From Bin87 sp963665395 (GTDB lineage: Bacteria; Chloroflexota; Dehalococcoidia; Lucifugimonadales; UBA3495), in contig OY762251.1 in NCBI GenBank assembly GCA_963665395.2, positions 1,488,001-1,552,000 on the forward strand: DNA of 64,000 nt, in the 5' to 3' direction. Both the position numbers and the translations under genes were made by a program. The notes under the pieces are model-generated. The model ran no database searches. It was not told where the DNA came from and saw only the letters and a list, made by a program, of their open reading frames with translations. This document shows, in pieces, positions 7,765 to 14,721 of this stretch (positions are counted from its first letter, which is position 1; the number at the start of each line of letters is the position of its first letter).

Positions 7765-8523
7765 TCAGTCGGTTTCGGCCGGACGCACCGCAATCTGGCC
7801 GGCCACGTCGTAGCCGATGGAGACCAGGGTAACTTCGGTTTGCACTCGCAGCACTCCCAGGTATGGCAGCGCTTCCAGGAGCGTCAGGTTGCGGCCCGGC
7901 ACCAGCTGGGATTCGCCCAGGAACTTCAAAAGCTCGGCATTCTCTTCCGGCACCCGGTCCACGACATACGGTACGTCGCAAGCGGCGTTGTTCAGCGTCA
8001 TCGCGCCCGGTGTCATTGCCGGCGCGCCGCTGCCGGGTATCGGCCATCCGAAGGGGGAATGGGTCGGATAACCCAGGCGTTCCATCAGCCTGGCCTCCAG
8101 GGCCGACGACATTCCATGCTCAAGCTGATGGGCCTCGATGTGGGCCTCGTGCAACTCCATACCCAGCAGGCTCACCACCAGCCACTCCGCAAGCCGGTGC
8201 CGCCGGGCGATGCTCTCGCCCTCCGTCTTACCCCGGTCGGTCAGCCGGATGCGCTTGTCCTTGCCAATATCCACCAGGCCCAACTTTTCCATGCGTCGCA
8301 GCATCCCGGCGACGGACGGCACCGAGGTGCCCAATCCTTCGGTGGGCGGCAACTGGCGCAGCGCCTCCGTCAATCGGGTCAAGGTGGGGATCTCCGAATC
8401 CTCCCACATTTTGTACAGCGAGAGGAGATAGTTCTCGGTGACGGGAGACAGGCGCTCCGCGCCATTGGGCGCGTGCGTCTGCGGGTTCGCGGCGGCGGTG
8501 GTTGATTTGCGAGGACGTGGCAC
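7765..8523 (-). CDS. DtxR/MntR-family metal-dependent transcriptional repressor
   Basis: 252 residues. A short basic, disordered N terminus is followed by the winged helix (about 25-100, ENYLLSLYKM...PSVAGMLRRMEKLGLV...RIRLTDRGK), then the metal-binding/dimerisation helices (RRHRLAEWLVV...LHEAHIEAHQLEHGMS). A C-terminal FeoA/SH3-like domain (about 175-250, ending ...VAGQIAVRP) completes it. Family members bind Fe2+ or Mn2+ and repress metal-uptake genes. Being first gene ahead of an iron-type permease suggests it controls that operon. The domain order and length match IdeR-type rather than short MntR-type members. Confidence 0.88.
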   Translation of the reverse strand: MPRPRKSTTAAANPQTHAPNGAERLSPVTENYLLSLYKMWEDSEIPTLTRLTEALRQLPPTEGLGTSVPSVAGMLRRMEKLGLVDIGKDKRIRLTDRGKTEGESIARRHRLAEWLVVSLLGMELHEAHIEAHQLEHGMSSALEARLMERLGYPTHSPFGWPIPGSGAPAMTPGAMTLNNAACDVPYVVDRVPEENAELLKFLGESQLVPGRNLTLLEALPYLGVLRVQTEVTLVSIGYDVAGQIAVRPAETD

Positions 8524-8703
8524 GGGTTATTCCGATAAGATTGCAGGATTACACACCAGATTATACCCCAATGCGGGCTCCCGGTTTTCCGGAATCCCTC
8601 ATTGTACGCAAATCTGTTCCCGCGGCAGGGAGAAGGATTTCACGGGATGTGCCTTATGCCGACTGCTGACGGCTACCGTTGCTCACGCGTACCCACTTTC
8701 CCC

Positions 8704-8851
8704 AAACTGTCATTGCGAGCGCAGCGCGGCAATTTTCCCCAAACTGTCATTGCGAGCGCAGCGCGGCAATTTTCCCCAAACTGTCATTGCGAGCGCAGCG
8801 CGGCAATTTTCCCCAAACTGTCATTGCGAGCGCAGCGCGGCAATCTCGTCG
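8704..8851. repeat. 37-bp tandem repeat, four copies
   Basis: Three exact 37-bp units (AAACTGTCATTGCGAGCGCA..., closing TTTTCCCC) followed by a fourth that runs on into the rest of the A element. There are no spacers. Other A copies have one or two units (9462, 47748 and 40382 have two), so the number varies within the family. Confidence 0.9.
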
Positions 8852-9032
8852 CGGTAACGAACGTCGCTCCTGGAACGAGATCGCCATCCGCCAGCGGCGG
8901 ACTTCGCTCCTCGCGATGACAAACTGGGTACGCGGGAGCCATTTTGGTAGCTTGTCAGAAGCAAGATTTACCGGATTTACAGGATGTGCCGGATTGGGTG
9001 CGACGCTGCCGTCGGATGATCTCAATCCTGAT

Positions 9033-9195
9033 AGGACTTACGCAGTTGGACACCTTCACTTCCGTCATTCCGGCGAAAGCCGGAATCCAGTGCGCGAATT
9101 CGTTAGCTACGTCGCCGATGCGTTCATGGTACGGCCTATGGACTCCGGCTTTCGCCGGAATGACGGTGTTGAGGCATTTCAAGTGCGTAACTCCT
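9033..9195. mobile_element. F element (163 bp) inserted in an E repeat, 8-bp target duplication
   Basis: Ends AGGACTTACGCAGTTGGA and (reverse complement of the right end) AGGAGTTACGCACTTGAAA. The flanking 8-bp duplicate is ATCCTGAT at 9025-9032 and 9196-9203. Removing it restores an E repeat identical in form to the one at 10671-10784. The inside is a REP-like palindrome, CGTCATTCCGGCGAAAGCC with its complement. Confidence 0.8.
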
Positions 9196-9309
9196 ATCCT
9201 GATAATCCGTCAAATCCTGGAAATCCTGCTTCTGACATTCCGCCCCCGGAAAGTGGGTACGCGTGAGGGAGACGCCACGCCTGCTCGTGCCCACCTTTGT
9301 AAGGAGGGA

Positions 9310-9425
9310 TCGTCAAAAGCAGGATTGCCCGGATGCGCCGGATTTGACGGGGTTAGGACAATCTCAGCTGTAGCGCGGCCCCAATCCTGCCAATCCTTCA
9401 AATCCTGACCATCCTGCTTCTGACG
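9310..9425. repeat. Divergent E repeat at the start of a segmental duplication
   Basis: Runs CGTCAAAAGCAGGATT to CATCCTGCTTCTGACG. It begins the approximately 1-kb segment that recurs at about 47625-48545. Both copies continue into CCCCAAAAGCCGGCGCCC and then the TGACACCCGC site where an A element sits. Confidence 0.75.
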
Positions 9426-9461
9426 ATCCCCAAAAGCCGGCGCCCATACAATGACACCCGC

Positions 9462-9801
9462 CTCATGCGTACCCACTTTCCCCAAACTGTCATTGCGAGC
9501 GCAGCGCGGCAATTTTCCCCAAACTGTCATTGCGAGCGCAGCGCGGCAATCTCGTCGAGGTAACGGACGTCGCTCCCGGAACGAGATCGCCATCCGCCTG
9601 TGGCGGACTGCGCTCCTCGCGATGACAAAGTAGGTACGCGTGAGTGACACGGTAGCGTTCCGTTTTAGGTGGTTTCGTTTTTGTCATTGCGAGCGCAGCG
9701 CGGCAATCTCGTCGAGGTAACGAACGTCGCTCCCGGAACGAGATCGCCATCCGCCTGTGGCGGACTGCGCTCCTCGCGATGACAAAGTGGGTACGCGTGA
9801 G
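9462..9801. mobile_element. A element joined to a B left end (chimera), 10-bp target duplication
   Basis: An A element (9462-9644, left end CTCATGCGTACCC) is followed by TGACAC, then a B left end (GGTAGCGTTCCGTTTTAGG, 9651). The B interior switches into a second A right half ending GGGTACGCGTGAG at 9801. TGACACCCGC flanks the whole at 9452-9461 and 9802-9811. At the sister locus (47748-48070) the B copy is complete. This copy therefore looks like a recombination between A and B through their shared TGTCATTGCGAGCGCAGC core. Confidence 0.75.
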
Positions 9802-10430
9802 TGACACCCGCCCCTTGCGCAACCGCACATCCGTTCCCTACACTATACCTATCAGTCGGGCGGCAAGCTCAAGGCCACGGCCCAACACCCGACGCCAACA
9901 TCTGAATATCGGGTTCACAGGGTTCGGGTATCACGGCCAACCGCTGCCACCGTACATGGTCGCAGATGCGCCTGTGGCGGACAGCACGTCGGATCTTCTG
10001 CACCGCTGGCTATCGCAAAGGCCGGTAATATCCCCGGTACCGCATAGACCAGTACGGCGGGTCTCACCACCGCTGCGCGAGGGTCGCCCTCTGCCCCCAG
10101 CCTGCCCCGTGCTTGACACGGGGTCATTCCGGCGAAAGTCGCAGACGCGCCTGTGGCGTGTCGAAGATGCGCCTGTGGCGTGTCGAAGATGCGCCTGTGG
10201 CGTGTCGAAGATGCGCCTTTGGCGTGTCGAAGATGCGCCTTTGGCGTGTCGCAGATGCGCCTGTGGCGTACGGAATCCAGGCGGGGCCGGGCATGGGGCG
10301 GTCAGCACGCGCAAACCTAGGAGTTCAATTCGCAAAAACGCTCTCTGGCCGTAGCGCCGACAACCCGAACCCCCGAACCCGAAATCAGCGAACCAACCAA
10401 ACCACCGACCAACCAAAGGAGGAAAACCCC
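9802..10430. repeat. Dispersed segmental duplication, copy 1
   Basis: Near-identical to 48074-48545. Both read from CCCGCCCCTTGCGCAACCG through ...GTCGCAGATGCGCCTGTGG and ...CTGCGCGAGGGTCGCCC, then resume at GGGCGGTCAGCACGCGCAA and end in C- and A-rich sequence (AACCAACCAAACCACCGACC). The middles differ: here a 22-bp tandem array, in copy 2 a CGTCATTCCCGCGAACGCG palindrome. I see no plausible conserved reading frame. Confidence 0.85.
10139..10270. repeat. 22-bp tandem repeat, six units
   Basis: Six 22-bp units on the pattern TCGAAGATGCGCCTGTGGCG plus TG, with GCAGA variants in the first and last unit and CTTTGG variants in units four and five. A single ancestral-looking copy (GCAGATGCGCCTGTGGCGG) lies at about 9963 and at 48246, so the array probably grew from that sequence. 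Confidence 0.9.
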
Positions 10431-10510
10431 AACAACTACCGCGCCGCCGCTCCTGGCGAGCCGGTCGAACCGAACCACGCGGCAATCCCGCTGACTGAGC
10501 GACGCGATGC

Positions 10511-10814
10511 CTCACGCGTACCCACTTTCCCCAAACTGTCATTGCGAGCGCAGCGCGGCAATCTCGTCGAGGTAACGAACGTCGCTCTTGGAACGAGATC
10601 GCCATCCGCCAGCGGCGGACTTCGCTCCTCGCGATGCCAAACTGGGTACGCGTGAGCCATTTTGGTAGCTTGTCAGAAGCAGGATGTACCGGATTTATAG
10701 GATGTACCGGATTGGGTGCGACGCTGCCGTCGGATGATCTCAATCCTGATAATCCGTCAAATCCTGGAAATCCTGCTTCTGACATTCCGCCCCCGGAAAG
10801 TGGGTACGCGTGAG
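10511..10814. mobile_element. A element, long form
   Basis: CTCACGCGTACCCACTTT to AAAGTGGGTACGCGTGAG with a single 37-bp unit, a C-like hairpin and an uninterrupted E repeat (10671-10784). Flanks show no clear duplication. It ends 13 bp before a promoter-like -35 box for the NYN gene. Confidence 0.8.
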
Positions 10815-10826
10815 GCCGTGACCGGG

Positions 10827-10853
10827 TTGACGGGGCGCCTGTTTGGCTATAAC
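10827..10853 (+). promoter_or_regulatory. Candidate promoter for the NYN gene
   Basis: TTGACG (10827-10832) and TATAAC (10848-10853) match sigma-70 boxes well, but the 15-bp spacer is short. It would start a leader of about 75 nt that contains the terminator hairpin at 10894-10926. Confidence 0.45.
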
Positions 10854-10893
10854 ATGGACATACTCCCCTATCGGTTCGACGGTAGGTAGGGTC

Positions 10894-10926
10894 GAGGCCG
10901 CGCCGAACAGCGGCCTCTGTCTTTTT
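10894..10926 (+). terminator. Intrinsic terminator in the leader of the NYN gene
   Basis: Stem GAGGCCGC (10894-10901) pairs perfectly with GCGGCCTC (10910-10917) around an 8-nt loop, followed by TGTCTTTTT. It ends only 11 nt before the NYN start codon and in the same direction. It could therefore be an attenuator of that gene or the end of an upstream transcript. Confidence 0.7.
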
Positions 10927-10937
10927 AATGCGCATCA

Positions 10938-11588
10938 ATGCTCGCCAATTTCTACATAGACGGGTTCAATCTGTATTACCGCGCGTTGAAGGATACCCCG
11001 TTCCGTTGGTTGGATCTGCGCAGGCTGGCGGAAGCTCTGTTTCCTGACGATGAAATGCGGCTCATTTGCTACTGTACTGCACTGTTGAACCAGCGCCAGG
11101 ACAATCCAGACCAACCTGCTCGTCAATTAACATATTTGCGAGCGTTGGGAACGCTGCCCGGGTTGGAGATCCATTATGGGACGTTCCGCCCACGTACCAA
11201 GGTCCGGCGGTTGGCCGAACCGATACCGGGACTGCCCGAATTCGTCCGCATCATCGACTCGGAAGAGAAAGGAACGGACGTGAACCTGGCCACCCGTTTG
11301 CTGGTTGATGGGTTCAGCGGAGCTTACGAACAGGCGGTCGTGGTGTCTAACGATTCCGACCTGGCCAGCCCGATGCGGTATGTGCGGGACGAGATGCGGT
11401 ATGTGCGGGACGAATTGGGCCTCAGGGTCACGGTGGTCAATCCCGATAACAATAATCACACCCACCGGGATTTGGTGGACGCGGCAACTTATGTGCGGCG
11501 ACTGCGCAGAAGCCACTTACGGCGCAGCCAGTTCCCGCCGGTGGTTGCCGACGCGCCGGGGCGGATCACCAAGCCGGCAATCTGGTGA
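10938..11588 (+). CDS. NYN/LabA-like (PIN-fold) domain protein, probable ribonuclease
   Basis: 216 residues. NYN domain motifs are present: YIDGFNLYY with D8, KGTDVNLA with D114, and SNDSDLASP with D139/D141. Together these make the acidic metal site of PIN-fold RNases. A 21-bp in-frame tandem duplication (11373-11393 and 11394-11414) repeats MRYVRDE just after the last acidic motif. It may be slip-generated and lies in the helix after the catalytic Asp. No good Shine-Dalgarno site precedes the ATG, and a terminator hairpin ends 11 nt before it. No partner gene is adjacent. NYN proteins act in RNA turnover or in defence-like modules; which applies here is unknown. Confidence 0.88.
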   Translation: MLANFYIDGFNLYYRALKDTPFRWLDLRRLAEALFPDDEMRLICYCTALLNQRQDNPDQPARQLTYLRALGTLPGLEIHYGTFRPRTKVRRLAEPIPGLPEFVRIIDSEEKGTDVNLATRLLVDGFSGAYEQAVVVSNDSDLASPMRYVRDEMRYVRDELGLRVTVVNPDNNNHTHRDLVDAATYVRRLRRSHLRRSQFPPVVADAPGRITKPAIW

Positions 11589-11669
11589 CGCGGAGGACGG
11601 CGGACATTCTCACAATGCCGGGGGTTTTGGTGTTAGACTGGCGCATCTCACCGATGCCGGGAGGCAATC

Positions 11670-12227
11670 ATGGCCCGAACCCCCACCGTGACCCGAGAAT
11701 CCGTTCCCGAAAATGAACGCGCCGCCTTTGACGCCTTCGTGGCCGACCGGGGCGAGGTGCCTACCACCGGCCCCGGCTCGGTGATGCTCAACGCTCCCGA
11801 GGTGGCCCAGCGCGCCCTGGGTCTGGCGCTGTACTTGCGCACCGATACGTCGCTGTCGCCCCGCATACGAGAGCTGGCCATGCTGCTGGCGGCCCGGGAA
11901 AACAACTGCCAGTTCATCTGGAACGCCCACGCTCCGCCGGCTCGCAGCGCCGGACTGCGCGACGAGATCGTTGACGCCCTGCGCGACCGGCAGGAACTGC
12001 CCAACCCGGCCGCAGATGAGCAAGCCGTCGTGAATTACGGGCGGGAGTTTTTCCGCACCAGGCGGGTCAGCCAGGAGGCTTTTGACGCGGTGGTGGCGCA
12101 ATTCGGCGTGAACGGAGCCACCGAGCTGACCACGCTGATGGGCTGCTATGCCATGCTGGCCTTCAACGTGAACGCTTTTGGCGTGGAGCTGCCGGACAAC
12201 ATTACCGAGCAGCCGTTGCCGGTTTAA
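11670..12227 (+). CDS. Carboxymuconolactone decarboxylase (CMD)/AhpD-like family protein
   Basis: 185 residues, all-helical type. Family signature IRELAMLLAARENNCQFIWNAH with E68, C80, W84 and H87. The C-x6-H spacing matches the CMD branch in which the first Cys of the AhpD CxxC pair is missing (it would be residue 77). Members are gamma-carboxymuconolactone decarboxylases or peroxidase-like enzymes. The lack of aromatic-catabolism neighbours leaves the substrate open. A good ribosome site (GGGAGG) precedes the ATG. Confidence 0.85.
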   Translation: MARTPTVTRESVPENERAAFDAFVADRGEVPTTGPGSVMLNAPEVAQRALGLALYLRTDTSLSPRIRELAMLLAARENNCQFIWNAHAPPARSAGLRDEIVDALRDRQELPNPAADEQAVVNYGREFFRTRRVSQEAFDAVVAQFGVNGATELTTLMGCYAMLAFNVNAFGVELPDNITEQPLPV

Positions 12228-12230
12228 GGC

Positions 12231-12326
12231 GTGTTGACATTTTGAAATACCGTCCCGTCATTCCGGTCCTCGTATCGAGTGCGGGGCAGGCGATTCTTTC
12301 GCGGGAATGACGGGAGATGTCAACAC
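12231..12326. repeat. Inverted-repeat element with GTGTTGACAT ends
   Basis: GTGTTGACAT at 12231-12240 and its complement ATGTCAACAC at 12317-12326 enclose CCGTCATTCC...GGGAATGACGG arms, a REP-like palindrome. It overlaps the spurious upstream start of the next gene. Confidence 0.7.
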
Positions 12327-12369
12327 ACCTCGGAGCCAATGGTTTGCATTGCGGTTTGAGGATGACGGA

Positions 12370-12738
12370 ATGAAACGCTACGTCTATGGCGATGAGTCCG
12401 GCGACTTTAACTTCAGCGCACAGAAAGAGGCCAGCAAGTACTTCATTCTGACGACGGTAACGGTGAATGACCATATCCTTGAAAGCATATTAATGCAGTT
12501 GCGGCGAGAAATCGCATGGGAGGGTTGGGGTGATGTTCGGATGTCCAACTCCTTCATGAAGTCTGATATGTGGTCCGCTGCAACATCTCCACTGTTGCAG
12601 GTGGCTGATTACTGCGCTTGGGCGGTACAGCGCAAATGGGAGCGCAACCCCTCTGATACCGAAGCGTATGATCTGATTCAGGTCAAGATAGCGTCAGAGT
12701 TTGGCGTTTTCCGAAGGAGCGCCGCTACTTATTACTAG
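12370..12738 (+). CDS. DUF3800-family protein, internally deleted
   Basis: 122 residues from the ATG at 12370 (GAGGATG upstream). The N terminus (RYVYGDESGDFNF...YFILTTV) is the standard DUF3800 opening with its acidic DESGD motif. The C terminus (SPLLQVADYCAWAVQRKWER...YDLIQVKIASEFGVFR...YY) is the standard end. DUF3800 proteins are usually about 220-260 residues. The central part expected between LRREIAWEGWG and the ADYCAWA motif is missing, so about 100 residues appear deleted in frame. The family is RNase H-like and often sits in mobile or defence regions. This copy is probably inactive. Confidence 0.7.
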   Translation: MKRYVYGDESGDFNFSAQKEASKYFILTTVTVNDHILESILMQLRREIAWEGWGDVRMSNSFMKSDMWSAATSPLLQVADYCAWAVQRKWERNPSDTEAYDLIQVKIASEFGVFRRSAATYY

Positions 12739-12962
12739 GCAAGCGCGGGCACAAAAAGCGAGCCGACTATCCGATTTTGGTGAGAACGGCCAGCTCTCAT
12801 CGGAAGATTCCCTTGGCCTCTTGTCGCCGGCTCATTACCTGGTCCAATATACTATTACCGGCGGATTTTATCAATCCAGATTCAACCCTCACACATACCC
12901 CTTATAATCCCACGACCCCGAAGATACTGATTCTGACAAATTCCCGTTAAGGAGGCGCTGAT

Positions 12963-13964
12963 ATGTCCACCCAACGCGCGGAATGGCTGGCCCAGAACAT
13001 CGAGGAAGCCCTTGAGCCGGACCTGCCCATCTGTGACCCGCACCATCACTTCTGGGATCGGGCGGGCGACCGCTATCTGCTGGATCAGCTGACCCAGGAT
13101 GTTGGCGGCGGCCACAACATCGCCCAGACGGTGTTCATCGAGTGCCATTCCATGTATCGGGCGCGGGGGCCGGAGGAGATGCGGGCGGTGGGCGAAACGG
13201 AGTTCGTCCAGGGCATCGCCGCCCAGAGCGCCAGCGGCCAGTACGGCCCCACGGCGGTGGCCGCCGGCATCGTGTCCAACGCCAACCTGATGTTGGGCGA
13301 TGCGGTGGCCCCGGTGCTGGAAGCGCACCAGGCCGCCAGCCGCAACCGTTTTCGCGGCATCCGCTTCTCCTGCGCCTGGGACGCCAGCCCCGAAATCGCC
13401 CCCGGCAGTGCCAACACGCCGGGGATGCTGGCCGACGCCGACTTCCGCGCCGGGTTCGACCGTCTGCAACGCATGGGGTTGAGCTTCGACGCCCTGGTGT
13501 ACCACACCCAGCTGGACGAGCTGGCCGACCTTGCCGGGGCTTTCCCCAACGCCGTCATCATCCTGAACCACGTCGGCCGGCCGCTGGGCATCGGCCCCTA
13601 CGCCGGGCGGCGGGATGAGGTATTCGCCGACTGGCAGCGGGGCATCGCCGCCGTGGCGCAGCATGAGAACGTGGTCTGCAAGCTGGGCGGGTTCGGCAAC
13701 CTGATCAGCGGCCATGACTGGCATACGTGGGACGTTCCGCCCAACTCGGAGCAACTGGCGGAAACCATCCGGCCCTGGCTGACGCACTGTATCGAGCATT
13801 TTGGGCCGGAGCGGTGTATGTTCGAGAGCAACTTCCCGGTGGACAAGGCGTCCTACGCCTACACCACTTGTTGGAACGCCTTCAAGCGGGTTGCCGCCGG
13901 CTTTTCGGACACGGAGAAGGCGGCTATGTTCCAGGGAACGGCGGCGCGGGCGTACCGGCTGTGA
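12963..13964 (+). CDS. Amidohydrolase-2 family metal-dependent hydrolase (TIM barrel)
   Basis: 333 residues with the family opening ICDPHHHFWD (the HxH metal site), NHVGRPLG in the middle and a late FESNFPVDK motif holding the conserved Asp. These match the dicarboxylate lactonase/decarboxylase group that includes 4-sulfomuconolactone hydrolase. No signal peptide, so cytoplasmic. A strong AAGGAGG ribosome site lies 7 bp upstream. Substrate unknown; the nearby SMP-30 lactonase and nitroreductase suggest a catabolic neighbourhood (inference). Confidence 0.88.
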   Translation: MSTQRAEWLAQNIEEALEPDLPICDPHHHFWDRAGDRYLLDQLTQDVGGGHNIAQTVFIECHSMYRARGPEEMRAVGETEFVQGIAAQSASGQYGPTAVAAGIVSNANLMLGDAVAPVLEAHQAASRNRFRGIRFSCAWDASPEIAPGSANTPGMLADADFRAGFDRLQRMGLSFDALVYHTQLDELADLAGAFPNAVIILNHVGRPLGIGPYAGRRDEVFADWQRGIAAVAQHENVVCKLGGFGNLISGHDWHTWDVPPNSEQLAETIRPWLTHCIEHFGPERCMFESNFPVDKASYAYTTCWNAFKRVAAGFSDTEKAAMFQGTAARAYRL

Positions 13965-14002
13965 AACAGTGTTGCAATCGGCAACCGAGGAGGCAAAAAA
14001 TC

Positions 14003-14314
14003 ATGGCAGTCAACAAGAGCGGAGGCGACGCCGCTACTGTGGGGCGGGCAATCTACCAAGAGAAGATACTGCCCACGTTGGGGCCGGAACACAAGGGCAA
14101 AGTGGTGGTCATCGACGTGAACAGTGGCGATTACGAGATCGCGGACAAAGACCTGACCGCTACCCTGCGCCTACTGGAGCGACAGCCCGAGGCATACACT
14201 TGGGCGGAACGGGTGGGCTTTCCGGCAGTGCATCGAATGCCATTTCGTTACACCTATGGGAGTCTCCCGATAAGCGAAATAAAAAGGAGACGGCGGGAAA
14301 AGGGAGATGATTAG
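14003..14314 (+). CDS. Small conserved protein, cassette partner of a retropepsin-like gene (copy 1)
   Basis: 103 residues: MAVNKSGGDAATVGRAIYQE, then GKVVVIDVNSGDYEIADKDLTATLRLLERQPEA...RVGFPAVHR. DNA and protein are nearly identical to the gene at 14413-14721 and related to 25735-26007 (HGRYLALEVETGDYAIAD, ...RIGYPA). I do not know a named family. The core G-x-VVxIDVxTGDYxIAD followed by a helix with A..L....P.A and an R-I/V-G-aromatic-P motif is constant. Each copy is followed by an overlapping retropepsin-like ORF, intact or broken. The start is fixed by AGGAGGCAAAAAATC. Its short length and tight coupling recall the first gene of toxin-antitoxin pairs, but that is only analogy. Confidence 0.8.
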   Translation: MAVNKSGGDAATVGRAIYQEKILPTLGPEHKGKVVVIDVNSGDYEIADKDLTATLRLLERQPEAYTWAERVGFPAVHRMPFRYTYGSLPISEIKRRRREKGDD

Positions 14315-14438
14315 GGGCAAAATGGAGCGGAATGCCGGCGGCGGCTTGGAGCCATGGATACCATATCCGTGCGAGCGGAGCGCGATGATCGAAAGCCAGG
14401 AGGTAAAACATCATGGCAGTCAACAAGAGCGGCGGTGA
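14307..14438 (+). pseudogene. Relic of a retropepsin-like gene (5' end only)
   Basis: It overlaps the end of copy 1 by 8 bp (ATGATTAG), exactly as the intact protease overlaps copy 2. The reading MIRGKMERNAGGGLEPWIP matches MIRGRVERNVDGGLEPWLT of the intact gene at 14714. Homology then stops and the frame runs into the start of the second cassette. The catalytic domain is absent. It marks an unequal tandem duplication of the two-gene cassette. Confidence 0.75.
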
Positions 14439-14721
14439 TGTGGCTACCGTTGGGAGTGCAATCTACCAAGAGAAGATACTGCCCACATTAGGGCCGGAAC
14501 ACAAGGGCAAGGTGGTGGTCATCGACGTGAACAGCGGAGATTACGAGATCGCCGACAAAAGCCTGACGGCGACCCTGCGCCTACTGGAGCGGCAGCCCGA
14601 GGCATACACTTGGGCGGAACGGGTGGGCTTTCCGGGGGTACACCGTCTGGGATTCCGGGCCACTTACGGGACCCTTCCGATAAACGAAATGAAGAAACAA
14701 TTGGAAAAACGGCATGATTAG
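14413..14721 (+). CDS. Small conserved protein, cassette partner of a retropepsin-like gene (copy 2)
   Basis: 102 residues, nearly the same as copy 1 (same AIYQEKILPTLGPEHKGKVV core) but with a changed C terminus (GTLPINEMKKQLEKRHD). AGGAGGTAAAACATC precedes the ATG. Its last 8 bp overlap the start of the intact retropepsin-like gene, so the two are probably translationally coupled. See copy 1 for the family description. Confidence 0.82.
   Translation: MAVNKSGGDVATVGSAIYQEKILPTLGPEHKGKVVVIDVNSGDYEIADKSLTATLRLLERQPEAYTWAERVGFPGVHRLGFRATYGTLPINEMKKQLEKRHD

Larger units (their letters stand above)
8692..9267. mobile_element. A element, long form, carrying E and F repeats
   Basis: Starts CTCACGCGTACCCACTTT and ends AAAGTGGGTACGCGTGAG. 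Inside, in order: a 37-bp tandem array (8704-8851), a C-like hairpin with an internal GGGTACGCGGGAG, and an E repeat beginning at 8953 and ending near 9237 that is itself split by an F element. Long copies with the same internal order occur at 10511-10814 and 40382-40722. I could not find a target duplication for this copy. The stretch 8524-10937 holds no gene. Confidence 0.8.

Noticed and set aside
8704..8851. CRISPR-like array
   Set aside because: The 37-bp units are directly adjacent with no spacers and occur inside a dispersed element; no cas gene is present.
8679..9266. Open frames through the 8.7-9.3 kb repeats (and the similar ones at 9451, 40362, 47213 and 47737)
   Set aside because: They translate the repeat units themselves (NCHCERSAAI, LSLRAQRGN) in several frames, with no start signals and no homologues; they are by-products of the low stop-codon content of the repeats.
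10854..10889. Leader-peptide ORF (MDILPYRFDGR) before the NYN terminator
   Set aside because: Its ATG falls right after the presumed -10 box, so it would precede the transcription start; no ribosome site is present.
12307..12369. Upstream start of the DUF3800 gene at 12307
   Set aside because: It lies inside an inverted-repeat element, and family similarity begins at the ATG at 12370.
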